Source: an uncultured Mediterraneibacter sp. (GTDB lineage: Bacteria > Bacillota > Clostridia > Lachnospirales > Lachnospiraceae). From it: 64,000 bases of DNA. Below are positions 29,170 to 39,085 of this stretch, piece after piece (positions within the stretch are counted from its first letter, which is position 1; each line of letters starts with the position of its first letter). The translations under genes and the position numbers were made by a program. The notes under the pieces are model-generated. The model had not been told where the DNA came from, searched no databases, and saw only the letters and a program-made list of their open reading frames with translations. The stretch covers positions 62,001 through 126,000 of the forward strand of contig CALWLJ010000005.1 of assembly GCA_944381495.1 (NCBI GenBank), read 5' to 3'.

Positions 29170-30441
29170 ATGGCAGGTAGAATGACAGATGATATTGTCA
29201 GGTGTTCTTTTTGTAATAAGAGCCAGGCGCAGGTGCGCAAACTGATCGCTGGTCCCAACGGGACTTATATCTGCGATGAGTGTGTGGCAATCTGTTCCGA
29301 GATCATCGAGGAAGAACTGGACTATAATGAAAAGAGCGCGCTGGATGATATCAATCTTTTGACACCGGAAGAGATCAAGGCATTTCTGGATGATTATGTG
29401 ATCGGACAGGATGAGGCCAAGAAAGTGCTTTCTGTAGCGGTGTACAATCATTATAAGAGAATACTGGCAGAACAGGATCTGGGCGTAGAGCTCCAGAAGA
29501 GCAATATCCTGATGCTCGGTCCGACCGGATGCGGGAAGACGCTTCTTGCGCAGACGTTGGCGAAGATCCTGAACGTACCATTTGCGATTGCTGATGCAAC
29601 AGCATTAACAGAGGCAGGTTACGTCGGAGAGGACGTGGAAAATATTCTCCTGAAAGTAATCCAGGCTGCAGACGGCGATATTGAGAGGGCCGAACACGGG
29701 ATCATCTATATCGATGAGATAGATAAGATCACCAGGAAGTCTGAGAATCCTTCGATTACAAGGGATGTATCCGGTGAGGGCGTACAGCAGGCACTGCTCA
29801 AGATTATTGAGGGTACCGTTGCTTCCGTTCCGCCGCAGGGCGGAAGAAAGCATCCCCATCAGGAATTGATCCAGATTGATACGACGAATATCCTGTTTAT
29901 CTGCGGAGGAGCTTTTGAGGGAATCGATAAGATCATCGAGACCCGGCTGGACAGAAAGTCCATCGGATTTAATGCCGAGATCGCGGAAAAACATGAGTAC
30001 GATATGGATGTCCTTCTCCATGAAGTACTCCCTCAGGATCTTGTAAAATATGGACTTATCCCGGAGCTTGTAGGAAGACTTCCGGTGACGGTCTCCCTTG
30101 ATCTTCTTGATCGCGACGCACTCATAAAGATTCTGACTGAGCCGAAGAGCGCGATCGTAAAACAGTATCAGAAGCTTCTTGAACTGGATGGCGTGAAGCT
30201 TGAGTTTGACAAGGACGCTCTTGAAGCTATCGCTGATACGACGCTGAAGAGGAAGACTGGAGCAAGAGGACTTCGGGCCATCATGGAGAATATCATGATG
30301 GACACGATGTTTACGGTGCCTTCGGACGACACCATAAAAGAGTGCCGCATTACAAAAGCGGCTGTACTGGGACAGGAGGATCCGGTCTATTTCCGTGACG
30401 GAGAAGAGCGGCGTTCTTTCCTGACGTCAGAAAGCGCATAG
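29170..30441 (+). CDS. clpX: ATP-dependent Clp protease ATP-binding subunit ClpX
   Basis: AAA+ unfoldase that feeds tagged proteins to ClpP. 423 residues with an N-terminal zinc-binding domain (C12, C15, C35, C38), Walker A GPTGCGKT, Walker [11 protein letters not shown] and the sensor-2 region. ATG 29170 is chosen over the GTG at 29161 because GAGGTGA overlaps that GTG and is properly spaced for the ATG. Confidence 0.97.
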   Translation: MAGRMTDDIVRCSFCNKSQAQVRKLIAGPNGTYICDECVAICSEIIEEELDYNEKSALDDINLLTPEEIKAFLDDYVIGQDEAKKVLSVAVYNHYKRILAEQDLGVELQKSNILMLGPTGCGKTLLAQTLAKILNVPFAIADATALTEAGYVGEDVENILLKVIQAADGDIERAEHGIIYIDEIDKITRKSENPSITRDVSGEGVQQALLKIIEGTVASVPPQGGRKHPHQELIQIDTTNILFICGGAFEGIDKIIETRLDRKSIGFNAEIAEKHEYDMDVLLHEVLPQDLVKYGLIPELVGRLPVTVSLDLLDRDALIKILTEPKSAIVKQYQKLLELDGVKLEFDKDALEAIADTTLKRKTGARGLRAIMENIMMDTMFTVPSDDTIKECRITKAAVLGQEDPVYFRDGEERRSFLTSESA

Positions 30442-30473
30442 AGAGAGGCAGGGTGAGCAGCCCTGTCTACAGG

Positions 30474-30511
30474 CGGGTACAATGGAATCACAACCATATG
30501 TACCCGTTTTT
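30474..30511 (+). terminator. Terminator after clpX
   Basis: CGGGTAC...GTACCCG with an internal GG/CC pair set, followed by TTTTTAT. It sits 33 nt after clpX and 88 nt before lon, so lon probably has its own promoter in this gap. Confidence 0.75.
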
Positions 30512-30598
30512 ATGATATGGTTAGTTTTTATGTGGATTTCCGCTGTGAGAGCGGCTGCATGACAGAGAAAACCATTATTATCCAGAGGAGGATGACAG

Positions 30599-32920
30599 AT
30601 GGAGAGAGAGACGATAAGCCTGCCCATGGTAGCCCTGCGGGGAATGACGATCATGCCGGAAATGGTTGTACACTTTGACGTCAGCAGGCAGCGTTCCATT
30701 GCCGCTGTTCAGGAGGCAATGGTAGAAAAACAGGAGATATTTCTGGTTGCACAGAAGTCCATTGATACAGAGAATCCCGGTATTCAGGATGTATACGAGG
30801 TCGGGACTATCGGTACGATCAAGCAGATCATTAAGCTGCCGAAACATATTGTAAGAGTCCTGGTGTCAGGGGAAAAGAGAGGAATCCTCAGAAATATTGA
30901 GTACAGCGATCCTTATCTGAGAGCTGAAGTTGAGCCGGCAGATGATGCTGCAGTAACGATCCCGGATGACCTGAACGGGGAAGCTATGGAACGCGGGATT
31001 AAGGATATGTTTGTAGAATACGCTTCCAAAAACGGTAAGATATCCAAGGAATCCGTGGCTCAGATCCTGGAGATCCGAGATCTGAGAAGGCTGGTTGATG
31101 AGATTGCTGCCAATATTCCTCTCTATTATACGGATCAGCAGGAGATCCTCAGTGAGACGGATTTCTGGAAGAGATATGAGAAACTGGCTTTTAAGCTTGT
31201 AAATGAAGTGCAGATCATTGATATCAAAGATGAGATCCAGAAAAAGGTCAAAGAGAGAGTAGATAAGCACCAGCGGGAATATATCCTGCGGGAGCAGCTG
31301 AAACTGATCCGGGAGGAGTTGGGAGAGGAATCGACGATCTCGGATGCAGAAGAGTTCGAGGAAAAACTCAAGGAGCTTGAAGCATCTGATGAGGTGAAAG
31401 AGAAGCTTCAGAAGGAAATTAACAGATTTAAGAGTTCTCTGAACTCTCCGGCAGAGAACGGAGTGATACGGACGTACATTGAGACCCTGCTCGAGATGCC
31501 CTGGGAGAAGAGAGCAGAAGATAATCAGGATATCGCCTACGCGAAGCATGTCCTTGATGAAGATCACTACGGTCTTGAACAGGTGAAGGAGAGGATACTG
31601 GAATTTCTTGCAGTTCGTACTCTGACAGAGAAAGGGGACAGTCCCATCCTCTGCCTTGTTGGTCCTCCAGGAACCGGAAAGACGTCCATTGCCCGTTCTC
31701 TGGCGCGTGCCATGAAGAAGCCGTATGTCAGGATCTCTCTTGGAGGAGTCAGAGATGAGGCGGAGATCCGTGGACACCGTAAGACATATGTAGGAGCCAT
31801 GCCAGGCCGTATCGCGAACGGGATTCGTATGGCAGGAGTAAAAAATCCTGTCATGCTGCTGGATGAAATTGACAAAGTCAGTACAGACTATAAAGGGGAT
31901 ACATTCTCAGCTCTGCTGGAAGTGCTGGACAGTGAACAGAACAGTAAGTTCAGAGATCATTATCTGGAAGTTCCGCTGGATCTGTCGGAAGTCATGTTTA
32001 TTACCACGGCAAATACACTTCAGACGATACCCCGGCCGCTGCTGGACCGTATGGAAGTGATTGAGATCAGCAGTTATACGGAGAATGAAAAGCTGCATAT
32101 TGCCATGGAGCACCTGATTCCGAAGCAGCTGGAGAAGAACGGGCTTACAGATGAGCAGCTCGGCTTCAGCCGCCATGCGATCTGGAAGATGGCGAGAAAT
32201 TATACAAAAGAGGCAGGTGTCCGGCAGCTGGAACGGGAGATCGGCAATATCTGCCGCAAAGCTGCGAAAGAAATCCTTACAACAGACCGGAAAAAGATCA
32301 CAGTCACGGACAGGAATATCCATAAATTCCTTGGGAAAGAGAAGTACAGATACAGGATGGCAAATCCCGCTCCTGAGGTGGGAATCGTGCGGGGACTTGC
32401 CTGGACCAGCGTAGGCGGGGACACTCTGCAGATTGAAGTAAACGTCATGCCAGGAAAGGGAGATATCATGCTGACAGGCCAGTTGGGAGATGTGATGAAG
32501 GAATCTGCCCGGACAGGAATCAGCTATATCCGCTCTGTCAGCAGACAGTATGACATACCGGATGATTTCTTCGAAAAGCATGATATACACGTACATATTC
32601 CGGAAGGAGCAGTGCCAAAGGATGGTCCGTCAGCCGGAATTACAATGGCAACAGCCATGTTTTCCGCCATTACCGGCAAAAAGGTCCGTGCGGATCTGGC
32701 CATGACCGGGGAGGTCACACTCCGGGGAAGAGTGCTTCCTATCGGAGGACTGAAGGAGAAGCTGCTGGCTGCTAAAAACGCTGGGATCAGAACAGTCCTT
32801 GTCCCGGAAAAAAATATTGCAGATGTAGAAGAACTATCGGCGGAGATTACAAAAGGCCTGGAGATCATCCCCGTGGAGAGCATGAGTGAAGTGCTGAAAC
32901 TGGCACTTGGAAAGGAATAA
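30599..32920 (+). CDS. lon: ATP-dependent protease Lon
   Basis: Homo-oligomeric AAA+ serine protease for damaged and regulatory proteins. 773 residues: N-terminal substrate-binding domain (LPMVALRGMTIMPEM), a coiled-coil linker, AAA+ domain with GPPGTGKTS and MLLDEIDKV, and a C-terminal protease domain with the Ser-Lys dyad S678 (KDGPSAG) and K721 (GGLKEK). CAGAGGAGGATGAC precedes the ATG. engB starts 3 nt after its stop. Confidence 0.97.
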   Translation: MERETISLPMVALRGMTIMPEMVVHFDVSRQRSIAAVQEAMVEKQEIFLVAQKSIDTENPGIQDVYEVGTIGTIKQIIKLPKHIVRVLVSGEKRGILRNIEYSDPYLRAEVEPADDAAVTIPDDLNGEAMERGIKDMFVEYASKNGKISKESVAQILEIRDLRRLVDEIAANIPLYYTDQQEILSETDFWKRYEKLAFKLVNEVQIIDIKDEIQKKVKERVDKHQREYILREQLKLIREELGEESTISDAEEFEEKLKELEASDEVKEKLQKEINRFKSSLNSPAENGVIRTYIETLLEMPWEKRAEDNQDIAYAKHVLDEDHYGLEQVKERILEFLAVRTLTEKGDSPILCLVGPPGTGKTSIARSLARAMKKPYVRISLGGVRDEAEIRGHRKTYVGAMPGRIANGIRMAGVKNPVMLLDEIDKVSTDYKGDTFSALLEVLDSEQNSKFRDHYLEVPLDLSEVMFITTANTLQTIPRPLLDRMEVIEISSYTENEKLHIAMEHLIPKQLEKNGLTDEQLGFSRHAIWKMARNYTKEAGVRQLEREIGNICRKAAKEILTTDRKKITVTDRNIHKFLGKEKYRYRMANPAPEVGIVRGLAWTSVGGDTLQIEVNVMPGKGDIMLTGQLGDVMKESARTGISYIRSVSRQYDIPDDFFEKHDIHVHIPEGAVPKDGPSAGITMATAMFSAITGKKVRADLAMTGEVTLRGRVLPIGGLKEKLLAAKNAGIRTVLVPEKNIADVEELSAEITKGLEIIPVESMSEVLKLALGKE

Positions 32921-32923
32921 GAA

Positions 32924-33550
32924 ATGGTTATCAGAAGTATCAATCTTGAGACTGTATGCGGAATCACAAGTGTCCTGCCGAAGAACGGAAAGCCGGAGAT
33001 AGCTTTCGCAGGGAAATCAAATGTAGGGAAATCTTCCCTGATCAATGCTCTGATGAACCGGAAATCCTATGCCAGGATTTCTGCTACGCCGGGAAAGACG
33101 CAGACGATCAATTTCTATAACATCAATGAGGAGCTGTATCTGGTAGATCTGCCGGGATATGGATACGCGAAGGTTTCAGAGCAGGAAAAAGCCCGCTGGG
33201 GGCAGCTGATCGAACGGTATCTCCACGGATCAGACCAGTTGAGAGCGGTCCTGCTGCTTATCGATATCCGCCATACGCCTTCGGAAAATGACAGGATGAT
33301 GTACCGCTGGATTCTGGATCAGGGGTTTGAGCCTGTGATCATTGCTACCAAGCTTGATAAGATCAAACGAAGTCAGGTGCAGAAACATGTGAAGATGCTC
33401 AAAGACGGACTTTCCCTTGTGCCGGGAACCCGTGTGATCCCCTTCTCTTCTGTCACAAAACAGGGAAAGGAAGAAATATGGGAACTGATCAAGGAAGAAT
33501 GTTTCCCGGATGATCCGGCAGACGGGGAGGAAGAAGCGGATGGAAAATAG
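32924..33550 (+). CDS. engB: Ribosome biogenesis GTPase EngB/YsxC
   Basis: Essential GTPase for late 50S assembly, 208 residues. G1 is AGKSNVGKSSL, G2/G3 SATPGKTQTINFY and DLPGYGYAK, G4 ATKLDKIK and G5 PFSSVTKQG. The adjacency lon-engB is widespread in bacteria. Its last 11 nt overlap the next gene. Confidence 0.96.
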   Translation: MVIRSINLETVCGITSVLPKNGKPEIAFAGKSNVGKSSLINALMNRKSYARISATPGKTQTINFYNINEELYLVDLPGYGYAKVSEQEKARWGQLIERYLHGSDQLRAVLLLIDIRHTPSENDRMMYRWILDQGFEPVIIATKLDKIKRSQVQKHVKMLKDGLSLVPGTRVIPFSSVTKQGKEEIWELIKEECFPDDPADGEEEADGK

Positions 33551-34661
33551 AAGGCCTTACTGGCAGATCGGTGTCCGGCTGCTGCTCAGTATCCTTGCCA
33601 CTGTTGCCTTTGTGTTTATAGGACTTCTGCTGCTGAGATTCCTTATGCCTTTTGTGATAGGCTGGATCATAGCTGCCATTGCAGCCCCTCTCGTGAACTG
33701 GCTGGAAAAACGGCTGAGGATTGTAAAAAAGCTGGCTTCTGCACTGATCGTCGTTCTGGTGCTGGCAGTGATCGTATTTATCTTTTATTTCGGTATAAGC
33801 AGGATCGTTGCCGAGATAGCAGACCTGATTCGTAATTTCCCGGCTATGTATGCCCAGCTGGAGGAGGGGCTGCGGCAGATCGGTGATACTCTGTCCGGAG
33901 TATTTGACAGACTGCCGTCAGGAATACGGAACGGATGGAATACGGTGGTGGAAAATCTGGACCAGTATATGGGAGATCTTGTATCTGGTATCAGTGAACC
34001 AACAATGACTGCAGCCGGTAATTTTGCCAAAAGCGTACCCAACTATCTGATTTCCTTCATTGTAGCTGTTATGTCTGCCTACTTCTTCATTGGTCAGCGG
34101 GAAGAGCTCCTTCTCTGGATGAAGAAGAACGCGCCGGATGCAATCACAAAGAGGATGACACTTGTCATGGATAACCTTCGGTATGCGGTGGGGGGATATT
34201 TCAAGGCACAGTTTAAGATCATGGGTGTGGTATTTCTGATCCTGCTTGTGGGACTTGCGTTTCTCCAGGCTCGGTATTTTGTACTGGTGGCGTTCCTTAT
34301 TTCATTTCTGGATTTCCTGCCCTTCTTTGGAACGGGTACCGCCATGATCCCATGGGCGGTATACGAGTTCTTTATGGGAGATTACAGAACAACAGTTGCC
34401 CTCGTGGTGATTTATGTTATTACCCAGGTCGTGCGTCAGCTGCTCCAGCCCAAGCTGGTGGGAGACAGTGTGGGGCTGAATCCTCTGCTTACGCTGTTCC
34501 TGCTGTATATTGGATACCGGTTCAGCGGAGTACTTGGCATGATCATCGCAGTTCCGGTGGGGATGGTGCTGATCAATATGTATCAGGCGGGAGCTTTTGA
34601 TTATATCCTGAATGATGTAAAGCTTCTTATGTCCGGACTACTGAGCCTCTGGAAGGATTAA
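33540..34661 (+). CDS. AI-2E family membrane permease
   Basis: 373-residue integral membrane protein of the AI-2 exporter (TqsA)/YtvI superfamily. About seven or eight hydrophobic helices are visible, two at the N-terminus (20-60), one at 65-90, a long soluble middle, then a C-terminal set with FLDFLPFFGTGTAMIPWA and LQPKLVGDSVGLNPLLTL, the family signatures. Substrate unknown; sporulation relatives exist. The ATG at 33540 overlaps engB, implying translational coupling. Confidence 0.88.
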   Translation: MENRRPYWQIGVRLLLSILATVAFVFIGLLLLRFLMPFVIGWIIAAIAAPLVNWLEKRLRIVKKLASALIVVLVLAVIVFIFYFGISRIVAEIADLIRNFPAMYAQLEEGLRQIGDTLSGVFDRLPSGIRNGWNTVVENLDQYMGDLVSGISEPTMTAAGNFAKSVPNYLISFIVAVMSAYFFIGQREELLLWMKKNAPDAITKRMTLVMDNLRYAVGGYFKAQFKIMGVVFLILLVGLAFLQARYFVLVAFLISFLDFLPFFGTGTAMIPWAVYEFFMGDYRTTVALVVIYVITQVVRQLLQPKLVGDSVGLNPLLTLFLLYIGYRFSGVLGMIIAVPVGMVLINMYQAGAFDYILNDVKLLMSGLLSLWKD

Positions 34662-34768
34662 AACTTCCTGTTCATTCGTTCTCAGAGCTCCGTTATGGCT
34701 GGATATTGAGACGCGCCCGAACAGTAATATTAGAAATGCTGCCGGAAAATTGCTCCATAAGATATACG

Positions 34769-34797
34769 TTGAAAAAGGTGCAGTGGTATGGTATGAT
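34769..34797 (+). promoter_or_regulatory. Rubredoxin promoter
   Basis: TTGAAA (34769-34774), 17 nt, TATGAT (34792-34797). About 100 nt of 5' leader lie before the rubredoxin start; it holds no obvious fold. Confidence 0.65.
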
Positions 34798-34902
34798 GAA
34801 AAACAGAAGAGCTGTCTGATCTCCGCTCAGATCTGTTCTGGTAACAGACAGGGGTGAGGGAAGAGGGAAGCTCAAATAAATATTATACAGGAGGATAATA
34901 AG

Positions 34903-35064
34903 ATGAAGAAATATGTATGTGATGTATGCGGATATATTTATGATGAGGCTGCCGGAGATCCGGATAACGGGATTGAGCCGGGCACAAAGTGGGAAGATGT
35001 ACCGGATGATTTTGTCTGCCCGCTGTGCGGAGTAGGAAAAGACGAGTTCTCAGAAGTTGAGTAA
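34903..35064 (+). CDS. Rubredoxin
   Basis: 53-residue iron protein that carries electrons, often to peroxide- or oxygen-reducing enzymes in anaerobes. The four iron ligands are C6 and C9 (CDVCG) and C39 and C42 (CPLCG). Other family residues are [24 protein letters not shown]. It is too short for many ORF filters. ACAGGAGGATAATAAG precedes the ATG. It is monocistronic, with its own promoter and terminator. Confidence 0.97.
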   Translation: MKKYVCDVCGYIYDEAAGDPDNGIEPGTKWEDVPDDFVCPLCGVGKDEFSEVE

Positions 35065-35121
35065 TCCGTAAGACAGGGTCATCTGACAGAGGATTCATAA
35101 ACAAGTTCACAGAGAAAAAGG

Positions 35122-35150
35122 AAGAGTGTCGGCGTATGCCGGCGCTCTTT
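35122..35150 (+). terminator. Rubredoxin terminator
   Basis: AAGAGTGTCGGCG / GCCGGCGCTCTT stem with a short loop and TTTTG after it, 57 nt downstream of the stop. Confidence 0.8.
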
Positions 35151-35193
35151 TGCGTTCCGGTGTCAATCCCCCATCTGATATACGCTCCGCGAG

Positions 35194-35326
35194 GGCGCTG
35201 AACGTCCGGTGGACGTTCGCTTAGCGCCGACCGTAGTGGAACGAAGATGCGCAGGGATTCGGAGATGTATTATGTCAGCTAAAGCTGACCCGAATCCCAC
35301 GCCAAGACTCGCAAGCGAGTCTTGAA
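35194..35326. repeat. Multi-hairpin dispersed repeat, copy A
   Basis: Consecutive palindromes: GGCGCT with inner ACGTCC-GGT-GGACGT and AGCGCC (35194-35228); GGGATTCGG...CCGAATCCC enclosing GTCAGCTAAAGCTGAC; and AAGACTCGC-AA-GCGAGTCTT. The last 58 nt (35269-35326) match the reverse complement of 47180-47237 at 55 of 58 positions. It lies in a 447-nt gene-free stretch (35065-35511), after the rubredoxin terminator and before the AT-rich promoter of the ECF operon. Confidence 0.8.
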
Positions 35327-35383
35327 TCAGGAACACATTTGGGAAATGAAAATATAATGAAAATTTATTTTCACAAATTTAAT

Positions 35384-35395
35384 TTACGAAAATTT
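35384..35395. promoter_or_regulatory. Candidate RpiR operator before the ECF operon
   Basis: TTACGAAAATTT, found again as its reverse complement at 40833-40844 before the rpiR-type gene. It sits within an AT-rich run of GAAAAT/ATTTTC units (35350-35400), about 115 nt before the S-component start; a TATAAT follows at about 35440. Operator function is inferred. Confidence 0.45.
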
Positions 35396-35511
35396 TACTT
35401 ACATTTTATGGGTTCATGATATCAAACATGTTTTCTCTATAATATAATTTCCTTGTCGGAAACGACAGAGGAAAACAGAAAAAAGTTAATTGTTTTATGG
35501 AGGAGATCATT

Positions 35512-36354
35512 ATGAACCCGGACAACAAAATCACACAGTCACAGAAAATGATGGTATTCGTACTGTCCATGTCACTTTACGGGCTGGCTACTCTGTTTAC
35601 AGAGCTGATACCCAGTTTCCAGGTGGGAATCGTGGAATTCTCAGTAGAATATTTCCTTTTTATCCCGCTGACACTTGCAATGCTTTTTGACCCGCTGTCA
35701 GCAGCAATCGGGGCGGCGGCCGGAGAACTGGTTTTCAGCGAGATCATGCTGGGACAGTTCGGCGGACTTGGCGAGCTGGAGAAATTCATTACCGTGACCA
35801 TCGGCGTATATATTGCCGGACGTCTTGTAAAGGATCCACGCAGAAGAGGCGTTGTTGCGGCAGCATCCATTATCGGTGTTGCGGTACAGCAGCTTATGGG
35901 ATGTGTGGTAGATATCCTGAAGGTACAGTTTGCAGTTGAAGATTTTGAAGCTGTTGCAGGACTTCCGCAGAGTGTGTTCTTTACAGAAGGGTTCGCCTGT
36001 CTGAACGATATCCTGTTCTCAGGTATCCTGTTCTGTATGCTTCCTACTATGTATCTGGTGCCGAAGCTGTATGGCAAGATCGAGCCCCTGCTTGGCATGA
36101 AGCCCAGGGATGAGAAGACCGTATTCAGCGGAGAAAACAGTCTGTCACCGAAGATTATTATTATGAGCATCATCGGTTTCGCAGCGGCTATCGTTGCAGA
36201 ACTGCTGGCGTCCGGCGGATATGAGCTGATTGACTGGGAAGCTGCATGGGCGGGAAGCACAACCAATATTATCATTGCCATAATCATCGCGGCTGTTGTT
36301 GCCCTTGTGGCAATAGGAGTAATCCGTAACAGAGCTGCACAGGCAGAACGGTAA
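35512..36354 (+). CDS. ECF transporter membrane S component (substrate unknown)
   Basis: 280-residue hydrophobic protein with about seven or eight membrane helices. Its place directly before an EcfA-type double ATPase and EcfT identifies it as the substrate-binding S component of an energy-coupling factor importer. It is longer than classical S components such as those for riboflavin or biotin. No riboswitch is seen upstream that would reveal a vitamin. ATG 35512 follows GGAGGAGATC; the in-frame ATG at 35497 overlaps that ribosome binding site and is rejected. Confidence 0.75.
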   Translation: MNPDNKITQSQKMMVFVLSMSLYGLATLFTELIPSFQVGIVEFSVEYFLFIPLTLAMLFDPLSAAIGAAAGELVFSEIMLGQFGGLGELEKFITVTIGVYIAGRLVKDPRRRGVVAAASIIGVAVQQLMGCVVDILKVQFAVEDFEAVAGLPQSVFFTEGFACLNDILFSGILFCMLPTMYLVPKLYGKIEPLLGMKPRDEKTVFSGENSLSPKIIIMSIIGFAAAIVAELLASGGYELIDWEAAWAGSTTNIIIAIIIAAVVALVAIGVIRNRAAQAER

Positions 36355-36382
36355 GGTCCAAACTGGAATTATCAGATAGGAG

Positions 36383-36405
36383 AAGACTCGCGGGCGAGTC
36401 CTGAA
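36383..36405. repeat. Small hairpin related to the dispersed repeat
   Basis: AAGACTCGCGGGCGAGTCC then TGAA, differing at 3 positions from the terminal unit of the repeat at 35304-35326. It forms a 7-bp GACTCGC stem, sits between the S-component and ATPase genes, and could tune translation or mRNA stability in the operon. Confidence 0.6.
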
Positions 36406-36421
36406 CAAGAAGGAGAACAAC

Positions 36422-38164
36422 ATGAGTACGATTGAGATCAGAGGTCTGACATTTACATATCCCGGCGCCCGGGAAGCAACTCTGAGAAACGTGAACGTCA
36501 CGTTCGGGGAAGGCGACTTTATCGCCCTTGTAGGAAACAATGGCTGCGGGAAATCCACGTTGTGTAAGACGCTGAATGGACTGATCCCACATTTTATCGT
36601 GGGAGATATGAGCGGACAAGTCCTGGTGGACGGCAGAGATACGAAAGAACTTGAGATCGGGACTCTTGCGGCAAAGGTGGGGTATGTGTATCAGGATTTT
36701 GAAAATCAGATCGTCTGTCCCACCGTACGGGAAGATGCCTCATACGCTTGTTTGAACTATGCAATGAAGGATTATCAGGAGAAAGGAAGAAAGGCCCTTA
36801 CGGTATGCGGCCTTTCTTCCAAGATCAGCGACTATGTATGGCAGCTCTCCGGAGGGCAGAAGCATCTGCTGGCGCTGGCTGGAATGGCTGCCTTAAGCCC
36901 TGATATCCTGATCCTGGACGAGCCGATCGCCCAGCTGGATCCCGCCCATGCTGACGGAATCTATGAAGTATTGAAGAAACTGAATGAGAAATATAACAAG
37001 ACGATCATCGTGATCGAACACCATACGGAGTATATTGCCCGATACTGCCGTAATGTAGTCCTGCTGAAGAATGGCACTGTCAAGTGGAAACTGCCGGCAG
37101 AGGAGGCTATGCGCAGAGTGGATGAGCTTCAGGAGAGCAATATTTTCCCGCCCCAGGTCACCATAGCTGCAAACCGTATGGTAAAAGAAGGAATACTGCC
37201 TGAGGAGACTGTCCTGCCTGTCAGTATCCAGGAGGGAAAGGAGATCTTCGGCCCCTGGATCAAAGAAAAGGACCAGAAGCGGAGGAACAGTGAGGTAAAG
37301 AAAAAGGATGAAGTAATGGCATCGTTCCAGAATATTACAGTGAGGTATCGTTCTGTGAAGGGAGAGGCGCCGAAGATCCTGGATGATTTCAGCCTGGATA
37401 TCCGTAAAGGAGAGAAGATTGCCCTGATCGGCTCAAATGGAGCAGGAAAATCTACGATGCTGAAGCTGCTGATGGGACTGGTGCATCCGGAGAGCGGTAC
37501 TGTGAAGGTAAAGGGAAAGCCTGTCCGGAATATGTCTAAAGAAGAATTGGGACATACTATGTCTCTGGTATATCAGAATCCGGAGGAGATGTTCATCAAG
37601 GACTCGATCCGCAAAGACATTGAGTATGCCATGAAAGTCAGAAAGATAGAGAACTATCAGGAGAGGACAGAGGAACTCCTGGCAATGTTCCGGCTGTCAG
37701 ACCTGGCGGACAGGGACGGGCGTCTTCTCTCAGGAGGACAGATGAGGCGAGCCTCTCTTGCCATAGGAATCGCTCTTAATCCGGAGATGCTCCTCCTGGA
37801 TGAGCCCACAGCCAATCTGGATATTGCCACCCGCAGGGAGATCATGCGGACGCTCCAGATGTTAAAAGGCATCACGGATACTGTGATCATAGCAACACAT
37901 GATATGCAGCTGGTCTGTGACTGGGCGGAGAGGATCATCGTTCTGTCGGCAGGGTATGTGATCGCGGACGGACCGAGAGAACAGGTCTTTTCAGATATGT
38001 ATGTGAGGGGGCAGGTGGGGATCCGACCTCCACAGATTTATGATATGGGGAGAGGGCTGGGGATTGTGGACAGCTGCTTTACCATCGATGATTTCATGGA
38101 TCATTTCAGAGACAGGAACAGAGAAGAAAACAGAGAAAAGGACAGAGGTGAAAAATATGCATAA
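36422..38164 (+). CDS. Fused double ECF transporter ATPase
   Basis: 580-residue protein holding two ABC ATPase domains in one chain, replacing separate EcfA1 and EcfA2. Domain 1 (about 1-250) has Walker A GNNGCGKST, signature LSGGQ and Walker B ILILDEP; domain 2 (about 300-540) has GSNGAGKST, LSGGQ and LLLDEP. A charged linker joins them. Such fusions occur in YkoD-type importers. The ATG follows AAGGAGAAC. Its 3' end overlaps the EcfT gene by 8 nt. Confidence 0.92.
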   Translation: MSTIEIRGLTFTYPGAREATLRNVNVTFGEGDFIALVGNNGCGKSTLCKTLNGLIPHFIVGDMSGQVLVDGRDTKELEIGTLAAKVGYVYQDFENQIVCPTVREDASYACLNYAMKDYQEKGRKALTVCGLSSKISDYVWQLSGGQKHLLALAGMAALSPDILILDEPIAQLDPAHADGIYEVLKKLNEKYNKTIIVIEHHTEYIARYCRNVVLLKNGTVKWKLPAEEAMRRVDELQESNIFPPQVTIAANRMVKEGILPEETVLPVSIQEGKEIFGPWIKEKDQKRRNSEVKKKDEVMASFQNITVRYRSVKGEAPKILDDFSLDIRKGEKIALIGSNGAGKSTMLKLLMGLVHPESGTVKVKGKPVRNMSKEELGHTMSLVYQNPEEMFIKDSIRKDIEYAMKVRKIENYQERTEELLAMFRLSDLADRDGRLLSGGQMRRASLAIGIALNPEMLLLDEPTANLDIATRREIMRTLQMLKGITDTVIIATHDMQLVCDWAERIIVLSAGYVIADGPREQVFSDMYVRGQVGIRPPQIYDMGRGLGIVDSCFTIDDFMDHFRDRNREENREKDRGEKYA

Positions 38165-38993
38165 GCTGACGGAAAATATCCTGGACAAACTGACGATTGA
38201 TTATCTCAGAAATCAGGTACTGAAAAATGCATACGGTAATGATGACACTGTCATCGCAAAGCTTGACCCGAGAGTGCTGCTCATATGGTATCTGTTTTTC
38301 GGCCTTGTGCCCTGGTTCCTGAATGATGTTGCCTTGCTGCTGGGCCTGTTCCTTTTCGTAGTAATGACCACCAGAGCAGCAAGGATCGCGCCTCTGGTAC
38401 TGTTTCTGTTCTGTGTTGGGGTATTCTCTCAGACAGGCTATCTGTTTATTGTTGCGCTCTTCTTCGGGGGGAATGCGGAGACCATTGCGCCTCTTCTGGT
38501 GATGACGCTGAAGGTAGCGGTAGTGTCCCTGGCTTCTATCACGGTATTCTCAGGGCTGGATCCGGATCGGCTGGCAAATGGAATGCTTTGGTTCGGGTGT
38601 CCCGGACAGCTCTCGTTCAGCATCTCTTTTGCCTATCGGATCCTGCCGGTATTGATGGAAGAGTTCCAGAATATCCTGCTCTCCTTCCGACTGAGAGGAA
38701 ATCCCCCGCAGAAAAAGACATTTATCGGAAAGATCAGATATCTGGGGTATCAGATAAAAATGATCATCCAGTCTTTCTATCCGCTGATGCTCAACACAGC
38801 GAAGCGGTCACGGACGACTGTGGAGGCACTGGAGCTGAGAGGGTACCGTTACTCCCTTCAGAATCCGGAAGTGAAGCGGATGAAGCTTGCCATGCTGAGG
38901 GTAACCCGTCAGGATATGATCTTTGTCGTGATATCCATTATATGGGTCGCGGTATGTGTGGCGATATCTGCAGCACTTCAGGACATGCTGTAG
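38157..38993 (+). CDS. ECF transporter transmembrane protein EcfT
   Basis: 278-residue membrane coupling protein that links the ATPases to the S component. Early helices LIWYLFFGLVPWFL and a run at about 55-120, then the coupling-helix region with the ARG-like motifs in RSRTTVEALELRGY near the C-terminus, followed by one last helix. The ATG at 38157 follows GAGGTGAAAA; the frame extending upstream lies inside the ATPase gene. A PHP gene follows after 92 nt. Confidence 0.85.
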   Translation: MHKLTENILDKLTIDYLRNQVLKNAYGNDDTVIAKLDPRVLLIWYLFFGLVPWFLNDVALLLGLFLFVVMTTRAARIAPLVLFLFCVGVFSQTGYLFIVALFFGGNAETIAPLLVMTLKVAVVSLASITVFSGLDPDRLANGMLWFGCPGQLSFSISFAYRILPVLMEEFQNILLSFRLRGNPPQKKTFIGKIRYLGYQIKMIIQSFYPLMLNTAKRSRTTVEALELRGYRYSLQNPEVKRMKLAMLRVTRQDMIFVVISIIWVAVCVAISAALQDML

Positions 38994-39085
38994 GATTATC
39001 TGATGATCTGAAAAGTACCCGGTACACAGTACAGGCTGCAGAAAGCTTATACATTGGCAGAATGGCTGAGAAAGGAAGAAGAAAA